Source: Deltaproteobacteria bacterium
GTDB taxonomy: Bacteria > Desulfobacterota > Syntrophia > Syntrophales > Smithellaceae
DNA: 64,000 nucleotides
Reading direction: 5' to 3'
NCBI GenBank assembly: GCA_026388535.1
Contig: JAPLJP010000026.1
Location: 1-64,000 of the forward strand
A program made the position numbers and the translations under genes. Positions 43,028 through 50,988 of this stretch are shown in pieces (within the stretch, counting starts at the first letter, position 1; each line of letters starts with the position of its first letter). Below the pieces are notes generated by a model, which saw only the letters and a program-made list of their open reading frames with translations, ran no database searches and was not told the origin of the DNA.

Positions 43028-44266
43028 ATGTTTCAGCTCAATGAACAACAACAAATGATCCAGGATATGTTTCGCGACTATATGGCCAAAGAGATTCAAC
43101 CCAAGGTGGAAGCCATGGAGGACGGCACGATTTCCAGTCTCGAACTCTCCCGTAAACTTTACTCGGTAATCGGAGCGGCCGAGATGATCAGACCGTCTCT
43201 GGAAAAGCTGGCCAAAAAGCGCGAAGCGAATCCGGAAGAACGCATAGAGATGGCCAATGTCGTGTCTGACAGTGCCGGTGCCATGGGCGGTGATCCCATG
43301 ATCATGATGATCTTGTTGAAGGAAATAAGCCGGGTGAGCCCCGGCATGGCCATGAGTTTCGGGGTCAGCGTGGGGCTGGCCGGTATGGCAGTTCTCTCCA
43401 AAGGGACCGTCCGTCAGATCCGAGAATATGCCATACCATTAATGACCTTCGAGAAGATCGGTTCGTGGTGCCTGACCGAACCAGGTGCCGGCTCGGATGC
43501 CTTTGGCAGCATGAAGACCAAGGCGATACCAGACGGCAAAGGCGGCTATATCATCAACGGCACCAAAACATTCATCACTAATGCCCCCGAGGCTGATCTC
43601 TTCATCGTGTATGCCAAGCTAGATACGGGGCAACCTCCAGAGGAACGGCCGGTGCATGCCTTTATCCTCGAAAGGGGGATGCCGGGACTTACCACGGGTA
43701 AACCGTTCCATAAATTGGGCATGCGTGATTCACCTACGTCCGAGGTTTTTATGGATACCGTACGGCTCGAGAAGAAGCACCTTATCGGGGAAAACGAACA
43801 AAAGACCGGCGGAAGGACATCTACCAAGGATAGCCTCGGCAACGAAAGATCGGGTGTACCGCCAATATGCTTAGGAATAATCGAACGCTGTTATGAGGAA
43901 AGTATCAAATATGCCAAAGAGCGCGTTCAATTCGGCCGGCCAATCGGTGAATTTCAAGCAGTACAATTGAAGATTGCCCATATGTATATGCTGTATAAAA
44001 ATGTTGAGAATATCGTCTTCAGAACCGCCTGGATGCAGGCCAACGGCATTCGTGATGCCAGTTTCATCAACGCCAGTAAAGCGTATGCCAGTACCAGCGC
44101 TGTCGAAGTAACCAATATTGCTCTTCAAATTTATGGAGGTTATGGGTATATGCAAGAATATCCGATTGAAAAATTATATCGTGATGCTAAGTTGATGGAA
44201 TTAGGAGCAGGGACAACTGATATTAACCTATTAACCAGCGCCCGGATTGAATTGGATTTATTTTAA
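43028..44266 (+). CDS. Acyl-CoA dehydrogenase (isovaleryl/long-chain type base)
   Basis: 412-aa flavoenzyme. SWCLTEPGAGSDAFGSMKTKA, YAKERVQFGRPIGEFQAVQ and QIYGGYGYMQEYPIEKLYRDAK are family motifs. The C-terminal position of the base used by short/medium-chain enzymes reads MELGAGTTDI (no Glu), while a Glu is present in the helix GNERSGVPPICLGIIERC, matching the isovaleryl-CoA/long-chain type. Slight enlargement before the middle domain. RBS AAAGGGGGG. Supplies the first oxidation step for this cluster. Confidence 0.93.
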   Translation: MFQLNEQQQMIQDMFRDYMAKEIQPKVEAMEDGTISSLELSRKLYSVIGAAEMIRPSLEKLAKKREANPEERIEMANVVSDSAGAMGGDPMIMMILLKEISRVSPGMAMSFGVSVGLAGMAVLSKGTVRQIREYAIPLMTFEKIGSWCLTEPGAGSDAFGSMKTKAIPDGKGGYIINGTKTFITNAPEADLFIVYAKLDTGQPPEERPVHAFILERGMPGLTTGKPFHKLGMRDSPTSEVFMDTVRLEKKHLIGENEQKTGGRTSTKDSLGNERSGVPPICLGIIERCYEESIKYAKERVQFGRPIGEFQAVQLKIAHMYMLYKNVENIVFRTAWMQANGIRDASFINASKAYASTSAVEVTNIALQIYGGYGYMQEYPIEKLYRDAKLMELGAGTTDINLLTSARIELDLF

Positions 44267-44416
44267 GGCATACAGAAGAAACGAAAACAATGGACTTGAA
44301 AGCTGATACATCTATTGTTGGTCAGTGTGGCTTGAAAAATAATTCCGATCATCCGACAAACCTGCAAAGACAGAAGGGTATGGCAAAACCATGAATAGCA
44401 AAGATTGAAGATTAAG

Positions 44417-44469
44417 CTGATTGCTTCAGTAACGTCGGGGTCATGATACCTGTTCACAAATTAGCGGGA
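44417..44469 (+). repeat. Direct repeat R6, copy 2
   Basis: See copy at 42747; about 38 of 50 positions appear to match by eye. Confidence 0.55.
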
Positions 44470-44510
44470 GTTAAAGAATGTTATGATTAAATAAGCAGGG
44501 AGGCAACTTC

Positions 44511-45506
44511 ATGAAAAAGGTATTGGTCACGGGAGCCGGTGGCTTCATAGGGTCGCACGTTGTTGAGGAGTTATTAAAGGAAAACATCGAGGTCAGAGCT
44601 CTTATCAGACCGGGTGAATCCCTGACCAATCTGAAAGGGATGGATATTGAAAAGGTCGAAGGCGATGTCCTTGATAGCGGCGCCGTCTTAAAAGCCATGG
44701 CTGGCGTCGATACCGTCTTTCACTTGGCGGCCATCTTTTCCATCTGGATGAAAGACTGGAGCAGGATTTACGAAGTCAACATGCAGGGTACACAGAATGT
44801 GCTCTGGGCGGCAATGAAATCTAACATTGCCAGAGTCGTCTATACAAGCTCCATAGCCTCCATCGGCATCGCCCCGGGAAAGCAGCTAAGCGATGAAAAA
44901 ACGCCTTTCAACCAGTATACCTTGGGAAACCACTACGTCTTGACAAAATACCTCTCTCAGCAGATCGCTCGCGGCTTTGCCACAAACGGTCTTGATTTGA
45001 TTATCGTCAATCCCTGCTTTCCCTTCGGGACCAACGACACCGTCCCTACGCCCACGGGGCAGCTCATTGTCGATGTATTGAAGAGCAAAAACATGTTTGC
45101 TTTTCCCGGCGGCATCAATATCGTGGACGTGAGGGATGTTGCTCGGGGCCATGTTCTGGCCGCCAAGAAGGGCAGAACCGGCGAACTCTACATCCTCGGT
45201 AACAAGAATGTTACCATGAAGGAATTCATGCAACTGGTCTATCAGGCGGCCGGTTTTACGGTAAGGCCAATCTTCACTTTCCCGGTGCCTATGCTGAAAA
45301 TCGCCGCTTACGTTTTTAAATATTGGGCCGATAACATCGGTCACAAGACACCACTCACCACACCTCCTGAAGTGAGTTACGCCTCCCAGTACTTGTTCTT
45401 CGATAACTCAAAAACGAAAAATGAACTGGGGCTGACATTCACTCCCATCGAGGAATCGCTACGGGATTCCGTACGCTGGTTCCGCGAAAACCGCTATGCT
45501 CCATAG
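44511..45506 (+). CDS. NAD(P)-dependent epimerase/dehydratase-family reductase
   Basis: 331-aa extended SDR. NAD loop VLVTGAGGFIGSHVVEELL, GDVLD, HLAA, catalytic Ser/Tyr/Lys in YTSSIASIG and NHYVLTKYLSQQ. Similar to hopanoid-associated epimerase HpnA, dihydroflavonol reductase-like and 3-beta-hydroxysteroid dehydrogenase-like proteins; substrate not predictable from motifs. In this acyl-CoA context it may reduce or oxidise a beta-keto/hydroxy intermediate. RBS AGGGAGG. 69 bp before the first AMP-ligase. Confidence 0.87.
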   Translation: MKKVLVTGAGGFIGSHVVEELLKENIEVRALIRPGESLTNLKGMDIEKVEGDVLDSGAVLKAMAGVDTVFHLAAIFSIWMKDWSRIYEVNMQGTQNVLWAAMKSNIARVVYTSSIASIGIAPGKQLSDEKTPFNQYTLGNHYVLTKYLSQQIARGFATNGLDLIIVNPCFPFGTNDTVPTPTGQLIVDVLKSKNMFAFPGGINIVDVRDVARGHVLAAKKGRTGELYILGNKNVTMKEFMQLVYQAAGFTVRPIFTFPVPMLKIAAYVFKYWADNIGHKTPLTTPPEVSYASQYLFFDNSKTKNELGLTFTPIEESLRDSVRWFRENRYAP

Positions 45507-45575
45507 ATAGAAGTAAAAACAGAAAAACCATCGGCAGAAGTAGTTTAGCGACGTTTGATCAAAAAGGGAGGGCCT

Positions 45576-47315
45576 ATGTCAAGAAAGTGTTTCAGTCTGG
45601 TGCTGGCCGATATGGCCAAGTATAATCCAAGAGGAAAGGCAATCATTTACGGCGAGAAAAAAGTTACCTGGAAGGAGTTGAACAACCGGGTCAACCGCTT
45701 TGCCAACGCTTTGAAGTCCTTGGGCATAAAAAAAGGCGATCATGCCATCATTCTTTTTCACGACTGCCCCGAATTCATCGAGGCCAACTACGCCCTGCAG
45801 AAGATCGGCGCTGTGCCCATCCCCATGAACTTTCGTTTTGTCGCCCGGGAGATTGAATACCAGACCGATCAATCCGATTCGGTGGCCTTCATCTGCGAAG
45901 ACATCTTTATGGAACAGATACAAAAGGCACTGCCCAACTGCAAAAAACTCCAGACGGTGATCTGCGTGAGAAGGGGTATGGCGCCCCTACCGGCGGGGAT
46001 GCTGAACTACGAAGATCTCATGGATAAACATCAGCCTACGGAGCCGCCGCCGGTCACCACGGAGGAAGACATCTGTACTATCTCTTATACGGGCGGAACC
46101 ACGGGAATGCCCAAAGGAGTAGTTTTGACCTACAGAAATTTCTGGAATCTGGCCGGATCCATGTTCGGAGATCTGCTGGGCCGCGTGGCTGGCGATCCCA
46201 AGGCAAACTTCGGCCGGATCATCGGCACGCTGATGCCCATCCCGGGTATGGAAAAGACAATCAATACACTGATCGCCCCTAAAGGCGTCCGGCCTTTTCT
46301 GGCCCGGTCGATTCCCCGCCTCCTCCCCAAAACCTTTGGCACCCCCATGGGGCCTCTGCTCAACCGATTCACGGGTGGATTTTCCATGTTTCTCAACATG
46401 CCCCTTTTTCACATGGCCAATTACCAGGTTTTGATTATTGGCCCCATATCAGGGCTGTCGCGGTTCATCTTGCGACCCGGCATCAGCTTCGACCCAAAGG
46501 AGGCCATGGAGATCATCGCCAAGGAAAGACCCATACTGGTTATGTTCGTCCCCACCCAGTGGAAGAAGGTTCTGGACTACCCCGACCTGCAAAAGTTCAA
46601 CAGAAAGTCTGTGCTAGTGGCCATGACCGGTTCGGGCGTCAATCCCGCCCAGCAGAAGAAGAGGATTCTCAAAGAATTTCCCAACGCCCTGGTGGCTGAC
46701 GTCTTCGGTCAGACGGAGATGACTCCCGACACGAGCATCCGCTTGGATGCTTCCGAAGAAAGCCTAAAGGATCGCTGTGTGGGAAAACCCCTGGCCGGCG
46801 TCGAAATCAGAATCGTTGATGAAAGGGGGAAAGATGCCGCACCCGGAGAAGCGGGTGAGATCCTTTACCGTAGCGGCACCATCATGAAGGAGTACTATGG
46901 CGACCGGGAAAAGACTGCGGAAGTGATCAAGGACGGCTGGTTCCATTCCGGCGATCTGGGTTATCTGGACAAGGACGGGGAGATTATTGTCGTAGACCGG
47001 ATGAAGGAGACGATTTCCACGGGTGGTGAGAAGGTCTATCCCCATGAGGTGGAGGAGATTCTGGAGTCCCACACCAAGGTGGAACACGCCTGCGTGATCG
47101 GCGTTCCCGACGAGACATGGGGAAGTACCGTTCGGGCAATCATAGTTCCTTATGAAGGAGAACAGTTAACACAAGAGGAGATCATTGATTGGTGCCGTGA
47201 CAAGATGACCGGCTTCAAGAGGCCCAAGTCCGTGATCATCGTCGATGCCCTGCCCTTAAGCCCTGTGGGAAAGGTGATGCGGGCCCAGGTGAAAGAGAAG
47301 TACGGCCGTCCTTGA
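45576..47315 (+). CDS. AMP-forming acyl-CoA ligase 1
   Basis: 579-aa ANL-superfamily ligase. Phosphate loop ISYTGGTTGMPKGVVLTYRN, VFGQTEMTPDTS, WFHSGDLGYLDKDGEIIVVDRMKETISTGGEKVYPHEVEE and the C-terminal lysine in LSPVGKVMRAQVKEKYG are intact. A ~75-residue insertion rich in Pro/Gly (MFGDLLGRVAGDPKAN... to GFSMFLN) follows the phosphate loop before PLFHMANYQ. ATG 45576 with GGGAGG upstream is chosen instead of the track's 45555. Acyl substrate unknown; the island implies a long-chain or branched fatty acid. Confidence 0.92.
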   Translation: MSRKCFSLVLADMAKYNPRGKAIIYGEKKVTWKELNNRVNRFANALKSLGIKKGDHAIILFHDCPEFIEANYALQKIGAVPIPMNFRFVAREIEYQTDQSDSVAFICEDIFMEQIQKALPNCKKLQTVICVRRGMAPLPAGMLNYEDLMDKHQPTEPPPVTTEEDICTISYTGGTTGMPKGVVLTYRNFWNLAGSMFGDLLGRVAGDPKANFGRIIGTLMPIPGMEKTINTLIAPKGVRPFLARSIPRLLPKTFGTPMGPLLNRFTGGFSMFLNMPLFHMANYQVLIIGPISGLSRFILRPGISFDPKEAMEIIAKERPILVMFVPTQWKKVLDYPDLQKFNRKSVLVAMTGSGVNPAQQKKRILKEFPNALVADVFGQTEMTPDTSIRLDASEESLKDRCVGKPLAGVEIRIVDERGKDAAPGEAGEILYRSGTIMKEYYGDREKTAEVIKDGWFHSGDLGYLDKDGEIIVVDRMKETISTGGEKVYPHEVEEILESHTKVEHACVIGVPDETWGSTVRAIIVPYEGEQLTQEEIIDWCRDKMTGFKRPKSVIIVDALPLSPVGKVMRAQVKEKYGRP

Positions 47316-47353
47316 AATAGATAAAGACGAATGATGAAAATTGCATTTGCAGT

Positions 47354-47438
47354 AATCACGGGTATAAACCCCAACGCAAGCTTTGGAAACAAAGTCGAAA
47401 GCTCGCTGCGGGGTATTACACCCTCCGCTTTGCGGGAT
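47354..47438 (+). repeat. R2 repeat, copy d
   Basis: AATCACGGGTATAAACCCC, ACGCAAGCTTTGGAAACAAAG, GCTCGCTGCGGGGTATTACACCC, TCCGCTTTGCGGGAT. Same word order as copies a-c. Confidence 0.8.
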
Positions 47439-47489
47439 TGTTCGACTTACAAATTTCAATTCACTTCGTTTTTGAAATTTGAGTCTCAC
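47435..47489 (+). repeat. R1 hairpin repeat, copy h
   Basis: GGGATTGTTCGACTTA then hairpin 2: CAAATTTCAA (47450-47459), loop TTCACTTCGTTT, TTGAAATTTG (47472-47481), perfect 10-bp stem, then AGTCTCAC. Hairpin 1 is replaced by the end of R2 copy d. Confidence 0.8.
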
Positions 47490-47515
47490 AATAAACAATA
47501 AAAGGGGAAACACAA

Positions 47516-49366
47516 ATGGCAGACAAGAACAAAAGTTTTGTAAATCTGATGAAGGCCCTTCCCAAGCTTGCCATCATGGAACAGACTCGGGGGCTTTTGA
47601 GAAGCATTGTCACCCAATGGGGGACGAAAAATGCGCTGCGGATCGTATCACGCACCATCAAGAGGATGGGGATGGCGGCGGCCCTGAAAGGGTTACTCAA
47701 CTTCCGTCTGGAGAAATTCATGCCCAACCTTTTGATCTCCCAGTGGGATGTCTTGGGAGATCGGGAGGCAATCATCGCGGGAGACAAGAGAATCACCTTC
47801 CGGCATTTTAAGGACAGGGTCTTTCGGCTGGCCAACGGCCTCCAGGGGCTGGGTTTGAAACCGAAAGATAAGTTCGCCGAACTTCTCCACAACGGCAGCG
47901 AATTTTTCGAGGCTTTCTTCGCCGGTTCGTTCATCGGCTGTCCCATGCCCTTCTTGAACTGGCACATGCACGGAAACGAACTGGCGGAGGCGATCAATAG
48001 GGGCGCCCCTAAACTTCTCATCTTCGACGAGGAATTTACTGATGAAATCCTCGCCATTAAAGACAAGCTCACTACCATCCGCCATTTTGTCGTTGTTGGT
48101 AGCAAGGCGCCAGAGGGTATGATCCGCTATGAGGATCTGATCGCTCGCTCGCTCAACCACGAACCGGATATCCATTTCATCATAGCGCTAAATCCTTATA
48201 CCGGCGGGACTACGGGCACGCCCAAGAATGTCAACTTCTTCGACTCCATCGGCTATGCTTTTAGCGAACTGTCGGAGGCGCCCCAGGTTTCTCTTGGTGA
48301 GTATCTACGCTACATGGTCCTTCAGTTCAGTTTCCTATACTGGTATGGCGGCACCACGATCAAGGACCCTATCAGCCAAAACATGCGTTGCCTGCTGCCT
48401 GGTCCCCTCTACCATGCGGGAACCATTTCCGGTTGGGCGCCTTTCCTTCTTTTGGGTGGAACGGCTATCCCAGTCAGGGGTTTCGATCCGGAGGAATTTT
48501 TACAGATCATAGAGAAAGAGCGAGTCAACTGGGTATTTGTTGTACCCACCATGCTCCAACGTATTCTCGATCTGCCCCCCGAAGTGAGGAAGAAATACAA
48601 TCTCGGTTCCATGCACTCGCTGATCTGCGCGGCAGCTCCGGCCACTCCCGAGTTGAAACAGGCGATCAACAAGTACTTCCGCGAACAGGGTTGCAAGAAA
48701 AACATCTTCATGGAATTCTACGGTTCGTCGGAGACGGCCGTGACCTCGGTGCTCCTGCCGGGGGACTACGAGGGAAATCCACAGCGCTATGCCAGCGTCG
48801 GCAAGATCAGGTGCGCGGAAACGAAGGTTTTTGACAAGGAAAGTTTCCGTTGGTGCGCTCCCGGCGCCGAGGGGAGCATCATGACGCGAAGCCTCACGAC
48901 AATCAGCCTCAAGTATGCCGGTTCACCGGAAAAATTGGACTCCACCTTCGAAAACATAGAGGGGCGAAAATGGTTCGACGACGGGCTTCAGGGCTACATG
49001 GACAAGGATGGATTTTTATACCTGACCGGACGTCTCAAGGAAATGATCATCACCAGTGGTGTCAACATTTTCCCCTTGGAGATCGAATCCACCATTATTC
49101 GGCATCCCAAGGTGTTGGATGTGGGGGTCGTCCGCTATCCGGACAAGGAACTGGGTGAAGTCCCGGCCGCCGTGATCCAATTAAGAGCGGGGGAGGAATC
49201 CACACCCGAAGAGATCTGCAGCTTCTGCCGGAAAGAGGGCCTTATGGGGATGAAGATTCCCAGGGTGGTGGAATTCGTAAAAGAGCTTCCCCGGCACATC
49301 GACGGGAAACTAATAAAAAGAGAGTTGGAGGACAAATACTGGAAGGGCATAGAAAAGAGAGGATAA
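47516..49366 (+). CDS. AMP-forming acyl-CoA ligase-like protein 2, altered A7 motif
   Basis: 616-aa ANL-family protein with ~70 extra N-terminal residues. The phosphate loop is NPYTGGTTGTPKNVNF; MEFYGSSETAVTS and GRLKEMIITSGVNIFPLEIES are present, as is the C-terminal Lys region PRHIDGKLIKRELEDKYW. The normally invariant Asp of the A7 motif (W-F-x-x-G-D-x-G) is Leu: EGRKWFDDGLQGYMDKDGF. That Asp binds the ribose of ATP, so activity is doubtful or the neighbouring DD compensates. Could be a divergent ligase or a regulatory/inactive paralogue. Followed 12 bp later by the crotonase gene, so likely one operon. Confidence 0.87.
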   Translation: MADKNKSFVNLMKALPKLAIMEQTRGLLRSIVTQWGTKNALRIVSRTIKRMGMAAALKGLLNFRLEKFMPNLLISQWDVLGDREAIIAGDKRITFRHFKDRVFRLANGLQGLGLKPKDKFAELLHNGSEFFEAFFAGSFIGCPMPFLNWHMHGNELAEAINRGAPKLLIFDEEFTDEILAIKDKLTTIRHFVVVGSKAPEGMIRYEDLIARSLNHEPDIHFIIALNPYTGGTTGTPKNVNFFDSIGYAFSELSEAPQVSLGEYLRYMVLQFSFLYWYGGTTIKDPISQNMRCLLPGPLYHAGTISGWAPFLLLGGTAIPVRGFDPEEFLQIIEKERVNWVFVVPTMLQRILDLPPEVRKKYNLGSMHSLICAAAPATPELKQAINKYFREQGCKKNIFMEFYGSSETAVTSVLLPGDYEGNPQRYASVGKIRCAETKVFDKESFRWCAPGAEGSIMTRSLTTISLKYAGSPEKLDSTFENIEGRKWFDDGLQGYMDKDGFLYLTGRLKEMIITSGVNIFPLEIESTIIRHPKVLDVGVVRYPDKELGEVPAAVIQLRAGEESTPEEICSFCRKEGLMGMKIPRVVEFVKELPRHIDGKLIKRELEDKYWKGIEKRG

Positions 49367-49378
49367 GGAGGTTAGAGC

Positions 49379-50179
49379 ATGATGGAGTTCAAGACGATAA
49401 CCTTTAAAGAAGTAGAACCAGGCATTGGATTGATTAGTTTTAACCGACCCGCGCAACTAAACGCCATTAACGTGGCAATGCTGGCGGAGTTCGCGGAGCT
49501 CTTTGACTATCTTGCCCAAAACGATGCTGTAAGGGTTGTCATCATCACCGGGGAAGGACGGGGATTCTGCGCCGGGGCCGATCTAAGCGATGCGATCAAT
49601 TTCAAAGACACGGAGGCATTCTCCGGTCCGGAAGCGTTTCTCCGCATGGCCCAGGAACGATACTCAGCCATGATCCTCGGCCTGAGAAAGATTCCTCAGC
49701 CCATCATCTCCGCCGTAAACGGACCTGCGGCGGGCGGTGGCTTTGCTGTCGCCCTGGCCTCGGATCTGCGCCTGGCTTCCCCTGAAGCCTACTTCGTGGC
49801 CTCCTTCATAAATATCGGCCTCTCAGGCGGAGAACTGGGTTGTTCCTATTTTCTTCCCCGCCTGGTGGGCCTTTCCCATGCCGCCGATATCCTCTACACT
49901 GGCCGCAAGGTTAAAGCGAACGAAGCGGAAAGGATCGGCCTGGTCAGCCGAGTGGTGCCCAGAGAAGAGCTTATGGAAACCGCCCTCTCCTATGCGCACA
50001 TCATGCTGGGGAAAAGTGCCGGAGGTCTCCGACTGACCAAGCGAATCCTGGATCAGAATATCGATGCTCCCTCGCTGGAGGCGGCCGTCAACCTGGAGAA
50101 CAGAAACCAATCGATCATGGTTTTCTCCGGTGAATTCTTCAAACTCATCGAACCGTTTTTTAAAGGCGGTAAAAGGTAA
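49379..50179 (+). CDS. Enoyl-CoA hydratase/isomerase family protein
   Basis: 266-aa crotonase-fold protein. Oxyanion-hole motifs GRGFCAGADLSD and NGPAAGGGFAVALASDLRLA are present. The two catalytic Glu of enoyl-CoA hydratase are not at their usual places: GGGFAVA has Ala for the first and ASFINIG has Phe for the second, but an acid is present in GLSGGELGCSYFLPRLVG, as in a subgroup including dienoyl-CoA isomerase-like enzymes. It may therefore isomerise double bonds or act on an unusual acyl-CoA. RBS AAGGAGG; two adjacent ATG codons. Confidence 0.9.
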   Translation: MMEFKTITFKEVEPGIGLISFNRPAQLNAINVAMLAEFAELFDYLAQNDAVRVVIITGEGRGFCAGADLSDAINFKDTEAFSGPEAFLRMAQERYSAMILGLRKIPQPIISAVNGPAAGGGFAVALASDLRLASPEAYFVASFINIGLSGGELGCSYFLPRLVGLSHAADILYTGRKVKANEAERIGLVSRVVPREELMETALSYAHIMLGKSAGGLRLTKRILDQNIDAPSLEAAVNLENRNQSIMVFSGEFFKLIEPFFKGGKR

Positions 50180-50303
50180 ACTTTAAAAGTTCTTTAGCGG
50201 AAAAAAAGTTAATGACAAAATCTCTCCCACCCTTTAATATCAATTTTCAACGGATTGGAGGCAGGAGGGATTTTTTAGATGAGGCAGGAGAAAGAGTGCA
50301 CCC

Positions 50304-50942
50304 ATGAATAAGCAGCGGCGCCTGGGGTTAATATCGGACAGCCACGGAAACTTCCCAGCTACCGAAGAAGCAATAAATATCCTTGTCGACCAAGGTTGTG
50401 AGCAGGTGATCCATCTTGGCGATTTCTGTGACACCAATCGCCGCGACCGCATGGAAGATATTTTCCGGCTCTTTCAGGAACGGAGAGTTATTGCTGTCAA
50501 GGGGAACAACGACTACTTGATTGAGCTGGCTCTGTCCAACTGTGCCGCCGAGGAATATTCCGACCAAAGGTGGATGTATGAATTTCTAAAAGAGATTCCC
50601 ATGAAGGTGATTATGGATAATATTTGCTTTGCCCATTCCTTTCCCTTCGACTACCTGCGAGCCTTTTACGAACCCATAGATGTAGGCTCCACGGAACGGG
50701 CGTCTCTTCTCTTTGGGCAGATGCCCTATTGGATCCTATTCTGCGGCCATTCCCATACACCGGTATATTTTCAATTGAGCTATCCGGACAGTGTTCTTCG
50801 CAAGGTGGCACCACAGGGGAATAAACTTTTATTGGAACCTACCAGTCGTTATATATTCGTAGTTGGTTCCGCCGATGAAGGCGAGTGCGCTGTCTTCGAT
50901 GCGGAAGCATCGACATACGAGCGGATTAATATCCGCTCATGA
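50304..50942 (+). CDS. YfcE/MJ0936-type metallophosphoesterase
   Basis: 212-aa calcineurin-like phosphoesterase. Metal-binding motifs in order: ISDSHGN (D, H), HLGDFCD (D), KGNND (N, H/D), AHSFPFD and CGHSHTPVY. Family enzymes hydrolyse phosphodiesters in vitro; physiological substrates are unknown. Last gene of the plus-strand arm of the island and convergent with the next ligase. RBS AGGAG. Confidence 0.9.
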   Translation: MNKQRRLGLISDSHGNFPATEEAINILVDQGCEQVIHLGDFCDTNRRDRMEDIFRLFQERRVIAVKGNNDYLIELALSNCAAEEYSDQRWMYEFLKEIPMKVIMDNICFAHSFPFDYLRAFYEPIDVGSTERASLLFGQMPYWILFCGHSHTPVYFQLSYPDSVLRKVAPQGNKLLLEPTSRYIFVVGSADEGECAVFDAEASTYERINIRS

Positions 50943-50988
50943 GTTTATGTAAGGGGGAATACATGGTATCCCCCTTTGCAAGTTCAAG

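Larger units (their letters stand above)
47316..47515. other. Repeat-filled spacer between the two ligase genes
   Basis: Contains R2 copy d directly joined to R1 copy h; AAAGGGG at 47501-47507 is the RBS of the next gene. No gene. Confidence 0.75.

Noticed and set aside
43028-44266. Acyl-CoA dehydrogenases at 43028 and 57039 as inactive because the C-terminal YEGT Glu is missing
   Set aside because: Both have Glu in the earlier helix (NERSG, QQERL), the base used by isovaleryl- and long-chain dehydrogenases.
4289-47489. R1 hairpins as a CRISPR array or attenuators
   Set aside because: Copies are dispersed singly, with no regular spacers or cas genes, and are not at fixed positions in leaders; orientation relative to genes varies.
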